Below, in pieces: positions 25,690-33,132 of a stretch of DNA of 38,923 nt. The translations under genes and the position numbers were made by a program. The DNA is taken from assembly GCA_902517535.1 (NCBI GenBank), contig CABYCK010000007.1:1-38923 (forward strand), read 5' to 3'. Each line of letters starts with the position of its first letter. The stretch's first letter is position 1. A model generated the notes under the pieces. It was not told where the DNA came from and searched no databases. It worked only from the letters and a program-made list of their open reading frames with translations. Source of the DNA: an uncultured Pelagibacteraceae bacterium (GTDB lineage Bacteria > Pseudomonadota > Alphaproteobacteria > Pelagibacterales > Pelagibacteraceae).

Positions 25690-26808
25690 TTAAAGACCAG
25701 ACTTCATAGCTTCCCATTTTTCGCCGATTTCTGTACCGTTGTCAGCCCAGAATAAAGCATCAATTAGGATATAGCTTTTTGTATTGTTTGGATGAGTTGG
25801 CATTTGAGTCATCATGTTTGTCTTACCATCTTTATACCAAGGCTCACCTGCTTCAATAACTTTAAGAGAAGATTTTCTCCAAGGTGCGTAAGCAATATAC
25901 TTCGCAGAACCAGCTAAACCTTCAGTGCTAGTCATTTGTGCAATTGCTTTCATAGCATCAGACTCGTTTGGTCCACCCTTAACAACTACCATGTATTGGT
26001 AATCTAAACCTTGAGCATCCCAAACTTGTTTTAATGGCGCGCCTTCTCCAACTTCTGCGTTAAAGAATCTGCCGTTCCAACCTGTTGCCATTACAACTTC
26101 ACCCTGCATAAGTAGTTCAGGTGGTTTAGCACCAGCTGACCAAAATACGCATCCACCTTTAGGGTCTTTACAAAGAGCTTCCATCTTATCCATTGCTTTT
26201 TGAAGACCTTTTGCTTTTGAAAGTTGTTTGTAAATTTTCTTTCCACCTTTACCTGGCTTAGTTCCCTCAGCTGCTAATGCCATTTCTAAATTATGCATAG
26301 CACCTTTGTAAACACCTCTTTTACCTGGCCATGTTTTGGTGTCAAAGAAATCTTTTATAGTTTTTGGTTTTTTGCTACCAATTTTTGCATCATGGTAAGC
26401 ATATGTCCAAGAATATAAAATATTTCCTACAGCACAATCACTAGGCATTGACGTAAAGAAATCTTTACTCGCTTTAGTTCCATCAGGAGCTGCTGGAAAG
26501 TCTTTGTCAAAATCAAATTTAACAAATAAACCTTCGTCACATCCATTGATAGTGTCCATTGCGAAAACGTCCATTATGTCCCAAGTAATTTTACCTGCTG
26601 CTTTTTGTGCTTTAACTTCAGATAATCCACCTGAATAGTCTACCCAGTTAATAGGTATGCCTAATTTTTTTGCAGTTGGATCACCATAACCTAATTTTTG
26701 ACTTTCTGTGTAAGCTCCACCCCATGATGCAACCGTAACTGCATAAGAAGTTGAAGAAATTGAAAGAGCAAAAACTAAGGTAAGTAATAGTTTACTTAAT
26801 TTTCTCAT
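25690..26808 (-). CDS. potD: ABC transporter periplasmic solute-binding protein, PotD-like
   Basis: 372 residues with a Sec signal peptide ending SSTSYA (about 23), then VTVASWGGAYTESQ, the usual start of a class with PotD/iron-type binding proteins. The two-lobed fold is supported by WDIMDVFAMD and VMATGWNGRFF, which lie where ligand contacts occur in PotD relatives. Several cysteines (in NGCDEG, PSDCAV, ALCKDPKGGC) may form disulfides. It has its own promoter (26844-26872), a strong Shine-Dalgarno (AAGGGGA), a downstream hairpin, and richer GC than its neighbours, all pointing to high expression. The ligand is not determined; polyamine or ectoine-like zwitterions are the candidates. Confidence 0.88.
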   Translation of the reverse strand: MRKLSKLLLTLVFALSISSTSYAVTVASWGGAYTESQKLGYGDPTAKKLGIPINWVDYSGGLSEVKAQKAAGKITWDIMDVFAMDTINGCDEGLFVKFDFDKDFPAAPDGTKASKDFFTSMPSDCAVGNILYSWTYAYHDAKIGSKKPKTIKDFFDTKTWPGKRGVYKGAMHNLEMALAAEGTKPGKGGKKIYKQLSKAKGLQKAMDKMEALCKDPKGGCVFWSAGAKPPELLMQGEVVMATGWNGRFFNAEVGEGAPLKQVWDAQGLDYQYMVVVKGGPNESDAMKAIAQMTSTEGLAGSAKYIAYAPWRKSSLKVIEAGEPWYKDGKTNMMTQMPTHPNNTKSYILIDALFWADNGTEIGEKWEAMKSGL

Positions 26809-26843
26809 TTGTTCCCCTTCGTTTAAACGTTTATTATTTTTTT

Positions 26844-26872
26844 ATTACAACAATTAACAAAAATTAAGTCAA
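26844..26872 (-). promoter_or_regulatory. Predicted potD promoter
   Basis: In the 119-base gap upstream of potD, TTGACT (26867-26872) and TGTAAT (26844-26849) lie 17 bases apart on the minus strand. The start point near 26837 leaves a leader of about 29 bases that contains the strong AAGGGGA ribosome-binding site. potD can thus be transcribed without potA. Confidence 0.6.
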
Positions 26873-26919
26873 CCTCTGATTTAGGATAATTATTGTTTAA
26901 AATTAGGATTTTTTTGTTG

Positions 26920-26938
26920 AATCAATCTCAGATTGATT
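26920..26938 (-). other. Inverted repeat over the potA stop codon
   Basis: AATCAATC (26920-26927) and GATTGATT (26931-26938) are perfect 8-base arms around TCA, which is the complement of the potA stop codon TGA. The 3-base loop is tight. On the transcribed strand it is followed by CAACAAAAAAA, not a U-run, so it is not a standard terminator for potA. Confidence 0.5.
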
Positions 26939-28022
26939 TTGGATCCAACGCTCTAGCATCGTGACTATTCCAGCCAACGTTAATCTCATTTCCACGTTTT
27001 ATATCCATTCTAGCGGAACTATTTGGAACTTTAAGAATAAATTCTTTATTACCCAATAAATTTAATCTTACTCTTGCATGATCACCGTGGTAAATAATTT
27101 CTTCGATTTTTCCTTTGTGTTTGTTGTCCATTTTTTCTTCAGGATCTATAATTGCTCTTTCAGGTCTTAGAGAAACTTTAGTTTTTTCTCCTTTTGACTT
27201 AACACTAATTGGATTTGAAATTATTTCACCGCCTGTATCTAGTTTGACTTTACATTTTCCACCTGAGATATCAGTAACTTCTCCTGCAAAGGTATTATTT
27301 TCTCCAATAAATTCTGCTACGAATGAGTTAACTGGTTCTTCATATAATTTATCAGGCGTAGAGAGTTGTTGAACTTTCCCATCATTGAAAACTGCTATTC
27401 TACTAGACATTGTTAAGGCTTCACTTTGATCATGAGTTACATATACTACTGTAACTCCAATGCTTTCATGAATATGTTTAATCTCATACTGCATACTTTC
27501 TCTTAAATTTTTATCTAGAGCCCCTAGAGGTTCATCCATCAAAACTAGTTGAGGATCAAATACCAAAGATCTAGCTACAGCCACCCTTTGTTGTTGACCT
27601 CCTGATAATTGATTGGGCATTCTTTTTTCAAATCCAGATAATGAAACCATAGATAAAGCTTTATCTACTTTTTTATCAATATCATCTTTTGAAAGTTTTC
27701 TGACTTTTAATGGAAAAGCTAAATTTTCGTAAACTGTTAAATGAGGAAACAAAGCATAATTTTGAAAAACCATTCCTATGCCTCTTTTATGTGGAGGTAT
27801 TCTTGATATAGGTTTTGAATCTAAATAAATCTCACCATTTGTCGGCGTTTCAAAACCTGCTAACATCATAAGACAAGTTGTTTTTCCTGAACCAGAAGGT
27901 CCAAGCATGGTGATAAATTCACCTTCATTGATATCAAGATTTAAATCTTTAACGACTAAAACCTTTCCATCGTAACTTTTATCTACTTTATCAAATTTAA
28001 CAAAACTTTTTGAAGACGTCAT
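26928..28022 (-). CDS. potA: ABC transporter ATP-binding protein, PotA-like
   Basis: 364 residues. It powers the Pot-like importer from the cytoplasmic face. Walker A GPSGSGKTT is at 41-49; the Q-loop is in GMVFQNYALFPHLTV; the signature LSGGQQQRVAVARSL and Walker B LVLMDEPLGALD follow, then the H-loop VTHDQSEAL. From about residue 235 a C-terminal TOBE/OB regulatory domain (FIGENNTFAGEV onwards, and SLRPERAII) is typical of PotA/UgpC/MalK-type subunits. It is the first of the transporter genes on the minus strand and is followed by a 119-base gap with a separate potD promoter. Confidence 0.92.
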   Translation of the reverse strand: MTSSKSFVKFDKVDKSYDGKVLVVKDLNLDINEGEFITMLGPSGSGKTTCLMMLAGFETPTNGEIYLDSKPISRIPPHKRGIGMVFQNYALFPHLTVYENLAFPLKVRKLSKDDIDKKVDKALSMVSLSGFEKRMPNQLSGGQQQRVAVARSLVFDPQLVLMDEPLGALDKNLRESMQYEIKHIHESIGVTVVYVTHDQSEALTMSSRIAVFNDGKVQQLSTPDKLYEEPVNSFVAEFIGENNTFAGEVTDISGGKCKVKLDTGGEIISNPISVKSKGEKTKVSLRPERAIIDPEEKMDNKHKGKIEEIIYHGDHARVRLNLLGNKEFILKVPNSSARMDIKRGNEINVGWNSHDARALDPKSI

Positions 28023-28032
28023 ATAATGATTA

Positions 28033-28061
28033 TTTAAAGCATTTAAGAAAATTTATTTCAA
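28033..28061 (-). promoter_or_regulatory. Possible potA promoter
   Basis: TTGAAA (28056-28061) and TTTAAA (28033-28038) are 17 bases apart on the minus strand in the 47-base gap between the ectoine hydrolase gene and potA. The start point near 28026 would leave a leader of about 4 bases. The -10 match is only fair, so this is tentative. Confidence 0.3.
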
Positions 28062-28069
28062 GGTTTTTA

Positions 28070-29236
28070 TTATTTAATATGTAATTCTCTAGATAAATTG
28101 CAGAATAATTCTGAACCATTTTCTGTTACTCTTACCGCTTCACTAGCTTCTACACCCCAGTCTCCGAATTGCATTACTGCAATCATGTGAAAAGTAACGT
28201 TAGGTTCTAAAATAGTTTTATCGCCTTTTAATATATTAAATGTTTGTTCTCCCCAGTCTGGAGGATATCCAATACCTATTGAGTATCCTGTTCTTGAATC
28301 TTTTTTAATTTTATATTTATCTAAAACTCCCCAAAATTTTTGTGCTACGTCATCAATAGTATTTCCAGGTTTTGTAGCTGAAATACCTGCATCTAAAGCT
28401 TCGTTCGTAGCTTTCATAGTATCAATCTTTTTTTTATCCTTCTCTCCCAACAAAACCGTTCGTGCCATGGGACAATGATATCTTTTATAAGCCCCAGCAA
28501 TTTCAATAATTGTTGCCTCACCTGAGACAAACTTTTCATCTGTATGAGTTAAATGAGAAGCAGAGGTCCCCTTTCCAGTTGGCAACAAAGTAGCTATACT
28601 TGGGTAGTCCCCTCCAAACTCTTTTGTTCCATTAAACAAAGCTTTTTGAATATCAGCTACAGCATCACATTGTCTTACACCTGGATTAATACTTTTGAAT
28701 GCTGTCTTCATTCCACTTTCAACTATACGAGCAGCAGATTGCATTAATTTAATTTCCTTGTTCGATTTTACGACTCTCACCCAATTAACTAATCTTTCAG
28801 CATCTTTAAATTTTGCATTAGGCAAACCTTTTTTAATAGTTTCATAACAGTAAGCTGTAAAATAATGACTATCCATTTCTAAACCGATGTTCAAATTATC
28901 CCATTTTCTTTTTTTAATTATTTCAACCAAATACTGATAGGGATGTAAGGGCCAAGTATGAATATACTTTTCATCGTACTCAATAATATTTTCATTTTTA
29001 AGATAAGTTTTAATGTATGCACCTCCTCCATCTTGCGCTCTTACAAAACAAATAGGTTCATCCTCATTTACATGAACTAGAACGCATTGAGCATAATAAA
29101 AAGACCAGGCATCATAACCAGTAAGATAGTTCATGTTTGCAGGATCATGAGACACAAGCAGATCAATGCCTTTTTTTTGCATATCAATCTTTACTTTTTT
29201 TAAACGTTCTTTGTATTCTTGTTTTTCAAAAAGCAT
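28070..29236 (-). CDS. doeA: Ectoine hydrolase (DoeA/EutD), M24 family
   Basis: 388 residues of the M24 pita-bread fold. DoeA/EutD opens the ring of ectoine (and hydroxyectoine) to N-acetyl-diaminobutyrate. N-terminal SHDPANMNYLTGYDAWSFY (29-47) and NVDSHYF-like EMDSHYFTAYCY (120-131) match this subgroup. The usual M24 metal ligands are changed: the D-x-G and D-x-T-R-T positions read EIAGAY and CPMART (245-260), as expected for the reported metal-free EutD enzymes. SRTGYSIGIGYPPDWGEQTF is another subgroup hallmark. It abuts eutA with no gap. Xaa-Pro peptidase or creatinase is the alternative, made less likely by the lost metal ligands and neighbour. Confidence 0.85.
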   Translation of the reverse strand: MLFEKQEYKERLKKVKIDMQKKGIDLLVSHDPANMNYLTGYDAWSFYYAQCVLVHVNEDEPICFVRAQDGGGAYIKTYLKNENIIEYDEKYIHTWPLHPYQYLVEIIKKRKWDNLNIGLEMDSHYFTAYCYETIKKGLPNAKFKDAERLVNWVRVVKSNKEIKLMQSAARIVESGMKTAFKSINPGVRQCDAVADIQKALFNGTKEFGGDYPSIATLLPTGKGTSASHLTHTDEKFVSGEATIIEIAGAYKRYHCPMARTVLLGEKDKKKIDTMKATNEALDAGISATKPGNTIDDVAQKFWGVLDKYKIKKDSRTGYSIGIGYPPDWGEQTFNILKGDKTILEPNVTFHMIAVMQFGDWGVEASEAVRVTENGSELFCNLSRELHIK

Positions 29237-30004
29237 TTATTTCTCTAGAAGTTTTCCATAACCTTTTATTGGAGATTTATATCCTATTGATCTAATCGTA
29301 TCCCAAATTAAAGTTTGATTGCTTGATAATGCAGGTTTTTTTAATTTATTTTCCAGCTCATCAAGAATATTTAAAACTGGTAAGGCTGTACAAGAAATAA
29401 ACAAAGCATCCGCGTTTTCCATTTCTAGTTGAGATGAAATTTCTAAAATATAATTTGGATCTACATTAGCAAATTCAGAGTCTAAATTTAAATTTAAACT
29501 TGTAAATGACGTGACATCGATATTCTTTTTTATAAAATATTCTAAGATCGTTTTGTTTACTTTGTCTGGATAAGGAGTAAATAAAGCTATTTTTTTAACA
29601 TTCATTTGTTTAAATGCTTTAATTGCAGAAGTTACCGGTGTGGTGACATAACAATCTTTTTTTCCCTGTAATATCAGTTCTTTAACCTTATCCTCACCGA
29701 TTGCAATTGTTCCTGAAGTGCATCCATAAGCAATTGTGTTAATTTTTTCATTAGGTAATATTTTATGGGTTACAGACTCAAGGTCATCCTGCATCTTTAG
29801 TAAGTTTTCTTTTGTAAGTGGATTTTGATTGTGAATACGATTAATAAATATATCTAAAGGTAAATCATTACAAATTTTATTAAAATCACTCTCAATAGTT
29901 TGATCAGTTGAAAGAGCAATAAGGCCAACTTTCGGTTTATTCTTATTTTTAAATTTACTATCCAGGTGTTTAATAGACAAAGTCATTATCTTAATATACT
30001 TCAA
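29237..30004 (-). CDS. eutA: EutA-like protein (Asp/Glu racemase / arylmalonate decarboxylase superfamily)
   Basis: About 255 residues. EutA genes travel with ectoine and hydroxyectoine degradation genes; the exact reaction is not firmly established. The superfamily's two active-site cysteines are visible: C95 in IAYGCTSGTIAIGED and C205 in ALFISCTALPVLN. KVGLIALSTDQTIESDF (25-41) and SSNQTLIWDTIRSIGY near the C-terminus match EutA. The start is uncertain: TTG at 30004 has AAGGA just upstream at short spacing, while ATG at 29986 (dropping six residues) has none. Maleate isomerase is a related alternative. It precedes doeA/eutD directly, supporting the ectoine assignment. Confidence 0.8.
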   Translation of the reverse strand: MKYIKIMTLSIKHLDSKFKNKNKPKVGLIALSTDQTIESDFNKICNDLPLDIFINRIHNQNPLTKENLLKMQDDLESVTHKILPNEKINTIAYGCTSGTIAIGEDKVKELILQGKKDCYVTTPVTSAIKAFKQMNVKKIALFTPYPDKVNKTILEYFIKKNIDVTSFTSLNLNLDSEFANVDPNYILEISSQLEMENADALFISCTALPVLNILDELENKLKKPALSSNQTLIWDTIRSIGYKSPIKGYGKLLEK

Positions 30005-30039
30005 TATTCCTTCAAGATAAGACTAATTAAATTGTTATT

Positions 30040-30447
30040 TTACTTGATTTTACACCTTTTGCATAAACCAAAAAATTCTAAATTAAATCTTTTAAAAGTC
30101 ATGCCTTTTTTATCATTAAATTTTGATAAAAATTTTGAAAGTTTTGTATCGCTTACTTCATCTACTTCTTCACAGCTTTCACATATTGAAAAAGCAGTAG
30201 CTTTAGAAATTTCACAATTAGAATTTTTACAAGCAACAAATGCGTTTCTGCTTTCAATCTTATGAATTTTTCCTATCTCAACTAATTTATCTAATGCTCG
30301 ATAAACTTGTGGTGGAGCTTTAATGCCTTTCTTCTGAACATTAAAAAGTATTGTATATGCTTTTAAAGGCTCTGAAGATTTATCAATTAAATCTAAAATA
30401 ATTTGCTGATTTTTTGAAAGACTTCTTTCTTTGTTCATTTTAGTCAT
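30040..30447 (-). CDS. zur: Fur-family zinc uptake regulator Zur
   Basis: 135 residues: an N-terminal winged helix with APPQVYRALDKLVEIGKIHKIESRNAF (about 44-70) and a C-terminal dimerisation domain. Structural zinc cysteine pairs are C89/C92 (CESC) and C129/C132 (CKRC). By alignment with E. coli Zur, H62 and C73 match regulatory-site ligands H77 and C88; the ligand histidine H96 has no counterpart, and a second cysteine, C78, lies nearby and may replace it. It is the last gene of znuC-znuB-zur on the minus strand, and palindromes at 32035-32066 are its likely operators. Zur should repress zinc import when zinc is plentiful. Confidence 0.9.
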   Translation of the reverse strand: MTKMNKERSLSKNQQIILDLIDKSSEPLKAYTILFNVQKKGIKAPPQVYRALDKLVEIGKIHKIESRNAFVACKNSNCEISKATAFSICESCEEVDEVSDTKLSKFLSKFNDKKGMTFKRFNLEFFGLCKRCKIK

Positions 30448-30462
30448 TGTAATGATTCTTCA

Positions 30463-31266
30463 TTAATTTTTCAATTTAATCGATTGTTTAATTTTTAGTA
30501 ATGAAAGTATAAATAAAAATAACGCAGCCGCTATAATCGATGGACCAGAGGATGTATTAAACTCTAACGAGGTAAATAAACCTAAGAAGACAGATAACAA
30601 ACCTCCAAGTACTGAATAAATTACCATTCTCTGAGGGCTTGTAGAAATATTTCTAGCCATTGCAGCCGGTATAATTAACATTCCTGTAATTAATAATAAT
30701 CCAACCATTTTTATTGAAATGGCTATGATTCCAGCCATTAAAATTGTGAATATAGCTTTAGCTCTATCAGGATTTAAACCTTCGGCTTCTGCTAATTCAT
30801 AGTTTACTGTTGATGCAAATAAAGGTTTCCAAATCAATTTAAGAATTAAAAGTATTAATGGCCCTCCTATCCATATAATTAATAAATCATCAGCTGTAAC
30901 TGCTAATATATCCCCAAATAATAATCCCATAATATCGAACCTTATGAATGTTAAAAAACCAATTACAACCAGTCCAACTGCTAAAGATGAGTGAGCTAAA
31001 AGTCCTAATAAAGCATCGCCTGGTAGATTAGTTTTTTTTTGAAGCTGTATCAAAATTAATGCAATTAAAGATGAAATTATGAATACTGAAAGAGCAATGT
31101 TAAATTCCAAAGTATAAGCTAGTGTAACTCCAAGTAAAGCAGAGTGGGCAAGAGTATCACCAAAATATGATAATCGTCTCCATATAACAAAACATCCAAG
31201 AGGCCCAGTTACAAATGCAATACCAAGTCCAGCTAATAAAGCTCTTATAAAGAAATCATCTAACAT
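30463..31266 (-). CDS. znuB: Zinc ABC transporter permease ZnuB
   Basis: 267 residues, ABC-3 family, with about eight predicted membrane helices. Family signatures are LLAGLGIAFVTGPLGCFVIWRRLSYFGDTLAHSALLG (starting about 11) and VKMVGLLLITGMLIIPAAMARN near residues 187-208. It forms the inner-membrane channel for zinc delivered by ZnuA, driven by ZnuC. Its start directly follows the znuC stop with no gap, and zur begins 15 bases after its own stop. Mn/Fe transporters share this fold; the Zur gene and operators favour zinc. Confidence 0.93.
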   Translation of the reverse strand: MLDDFFIRALLAGLGIAFVTGPLGCFVIWRRLSYFGDTLAHSALLGVTLAYTLEFNIALSVFIISSLIALILIQLQKKTNLPGDALLGLLAHSSLAVGLVVIGFLTFIRFDIMGLLFGDILAVTADDLLIIWIGGPLILLILKLIWKPLFASTVNYELAEAEGLNPDRAKAIFTILMAGIIAISIKMVGLLLITGMLIIPAAMARNISTSPQRMVIYSVLGGLLSVFLGLFTSLEFNTSSGPSIIAAALFLFILSLLKIKQSIKLKN

Positions 31267-32013
31267 TTAATTTTTTTTTATTTCACCTTCATTTGTATGA
31301 ATATGATCATGACTATGTTTGTATCTTGTAAGTATTTGAGAGGCTTGTTCTCCAAATAAAGCTTTATATTCATTATTTTTTGCAACATCTAGTGGAGAAC
31401 CTGAACAACAGACATGACCATTTAGGCAAACAACATGATCAGTAGCACTCATTACAGTATGTAAGTCGTGAGAGATTAATAGTATTCCACAATTTAATTC
31501 ATCAGAAATTTTCTTTATAAGTTCGTATAGAGCAATTTCGCCTGTAAAATCTACCCCTTGTACTGGTTCATCAAGTACTAAAAGATCTGGTTTTTTTGAA
31601 ATAGCTCTTGCAAGCAATACTCTTTGAAACTCACCTCCTGATAAATCGCCCAAATTTTTATCTTTGAGATGTATAACGCCTGTTAAAGATAAAGCTTCGT
31701 TAATAGCTTCTTCTTTAAGATTTTCAGTTAATACCATGAAATCATTTACTCTAAGTGGCAATGTCCAATCTATTGAAATTTTTTGAGGAACATATCCAAC
31801 TTTATTCGTATATTTTTCAACTTCTCCATCAATTTTTTTATAAATCCCTAAAGCAATTTTAGCGGTGGTGCTTTTTCCAGAACCATTGGGGCCAATAAGA
31901 GTAACTATTTTACCCTTTTCAATTTGTAATGACACTCCTTTAACGAGCCATTTGCCGTTTATACAAAAACCGGCTTGTTTTAATTTTACTAAAATATTTT
32001 GATCTAAGCTCAT
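31267..32013 (-). CDS. znuC: Zinc ABC transporter ATP-binding protein ZnuC
   Basis: 248 residues. Walker A GPNGSGKST is at about 39-47, the signature LSGGEFQRVLLARAIS in the middle, and Walker B LLVLDEPVQGVD follows, then ISHDLHTVM. VGYVPQKISIDWTLPLRV is characteristic of ZnuC. The C-terminal tail contains KHSHDHIHTNEG, a small histidine-rich stretch that may bind zinc. The gene heads the znuC-znuB-zur transcript and is divergent from znuA over a 72-base control region. Confidence 0.94.
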   Translation of the reverse strand: MSLDQNILVKLKQAGFCINGKWLVKGVSLQIEKGKIVTLIGPNGSGKSTTAKIALGIYKKIDGEVEKYTNKVGYVPQKISIDWTLPLRVNDFMVLTENLKEEAINEALSLTGVIHLKDKNLGDLSGGEFQRVLLARAISKKPDLLVLDEPVQGVDFTGEIALYELIKKISDELNCGILLISHDLHTVMSATDHVVCLNGHVCCSGSPLDVAKNNEYKALFGEQASQILTRYKHSHDHIHTNEGEIKKN

Positions 32014-32021
32014 TTTATCTC

Positions 32022-32050
32022 TTGACTCTAAAACGTTATATTATTACATA
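32022..32050 (+). promoter_or_regulatory. Possible znuA promoter
   Basis: TTGACT (32022-32027) lies 17 bases upstream of TACATA (32045-32050) on the + strand. The -35 is good, the -10 weak. The start point near 32057 would lie inside the second Zur-like palindrome and leave a leader of about 29 bases. Confidence 0.35.
32035..32047. promoter_or_regulatory. Zur-box-like palindrome 1 (imperfect)
   Basis: GTTATATTATTAC differs from the symmetric form GTTATA-T-TATAAC at one position. Its centre (32041) is 18 bases from the centre of the better box next to it. It lies in the 72-base gap between znuC and znuA, between the -35 and -10 of the proposed znuA promoter, where a bound repressor would block both directions. 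Confidence 0.6.
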
Positions 32051-32051
32051 C

Positions 32052-32066
32052 TGTTATATTATAACA
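32052..32066. promoter_or_regulatory. Zur-box palindrome 2 (perfect)
   Basis: TGTTATATTATAACA is a perfect 15-base palindrome with a central T. It fits the proteobacterial Zur consensus core GTTATA-N-TATAAC. It sits between znuC and znuA, 19 bases before the znuA ATG, and a zur gene is encoded in the same module. Confidence 0.85.
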
Positions 32067-32085
32067 ACTCTAACATACTATTATT

Positions 32086-33132
32086 ATGAAAAACATTAAA
32101 AAATTACCATTTATATTATCAATATTATCTCTATTTATTATTTTCTCACCAGTAAAAGCTGATATCAAAGTAGTTGCATCAATAAAACCTATACACTCAT
32201 TAGCAAGTTATTTGATGGATGGGGTAGGTAAACCAGATTTAATAGTAGATGGATATGCTTCACCACACGGATTTGCAATGAAACCGTCTCACGCAAAAAT
32301 GTTACAAAATGCTGATTTAATCTTTTGGGTTGGTGAAGACTTAGAAAGTTTTTTAGAAAAACCATTAAATTCAATAGCAAAAAAAGCTGAAAAAATAGAG
32401 TTAATGGAAATTAAAGGATTAAATAAATTAGAATTTAGAGAAAGAAACATATTTGAAGGACATGATGATCATGGACATGACGAGCATAAAAAAGAAGGCG
32501 AACATAAAGAGCATGGTCACAAAGAAGATAAACATGATGATCATGGTCATGACGAACATAAAGAAGACGAACATAAAGAACATGGTCATAAAGAAGATAA
32601 GCACGATGATCACCATGAGCATGCTCACGGTGAACATGATCCACACATTTGGCTTGATCCAATGAACGCTAAAGTAATTTTAAAAGAAATGGCGGAACAC
32701 TTAATAGAAAATGATCAAAATAATGCAAATATATATAAAGCTAATTTAAAGAAAGCACACAAAGATTTAGATAAACTTACGAAAAAAGTAAAATCTGATT
32801 TAAATAAAGATTTTAAATCTATTGTTTTCCATGATGCCTATCAATATTTCGAAAAAAGATTTGATGTGAATGTTCTAGGAGCTTTTACAGTGAATACGGA
32901 TATATTACCTGGGGCAGAACAATTATCTGAAATTAGAGAGATAATTGAACATGACAAAGTAAGTTGTGTATTTTCTGAACCTCAATTCAACCCTGACATA
33001 ATCAATGCAGTTGCAAAAGATATGAATATTAAAACTGGTGTTTTAGATCCATTAGGAGCAACTCTAAATCCAGGAAAAAATTTATATTTTGACCTAATTA
33101 GAAATATGTCTAAGTCTTTTAAAGGTTGTTAA
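32086..33132 (+). CDS. znuA: Periplasmic zinc-binding protein ZnuA
   Basis: 348 residues with a Sec signal peptide ending SPVKA (about 25). Zinc ligands typical of cluster A-I binding proteins are visible: the histidine in ASPHGFAMKPS (about 65), the histidine of HDPHIWLDP (about 184-192), the histidine in VFHDAYQYF, and an acidic residue near the end in GVLDPLGA. Between the first two lies a long charged, histidine-rich loop (about 126-183) made of two near-identical tandem units. Such a loop in ZnuA is thought to capture zinc. The gene is divergent from znuC and converges on nrdB with no gap. Confidence 0.95.
   Translation: MKNIKKLPFILSILSLFIIFSPVKADIKVVASIKPIHSLASYLMDGVGKPDLIVDGYASPHGFAMKPSHAKMLQNADLIFWVGEDLESFLEKPLNSIAKKAEKIELMEIKGLNKLEFRERNIFEGHDDHGHDEHKKEGEHKEHGHKEDKHDDHGHDEHKEDEHKEHGHKEDKHDDHHEHAHGEHDPHIWLDPMNAKVILKEMAEHLIENDQNNANIYKANLKKAHKDLDKLTKKVKSDLNKDFKSIVFHDAYQYFEKRFDVNVLGAFTVNTDILPGAEQLSEIREIIEHDKVSCVFSEPQFNPDIINAVAKDMNIKTGVLDPLGATLNPGKNLYFDLIRNMSKSFKGC
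32464..32604 (+). repeat. Tandem duplication encoding the ZnuA histidine-rich loop
   Basis: Two adjacent units, 72 bases (32464-32535) and 69 bases (32536-32604), code for 24 and 23 residues beginning DDHGHDEHK and ending HGHKEDKH; a partial third copy (DDHHEH) follows. The second unit lacks one codon. The high nucleotide match points to a recent in-frame duplication. The antisense open frames here are only by-products of this repeat. Confidence 0.9.

Noticed and set aside
32428-32665. Several overlapping antisense and off-frame open frames with Met/His-rich or Lys/Met-rich sequence inside znuA
   Set aside because: They mirror the repetitive GAT/CAT/AAA codons of the ZnuA histidine-rich loop; none has a start region, ribosome site or recognisable domain.
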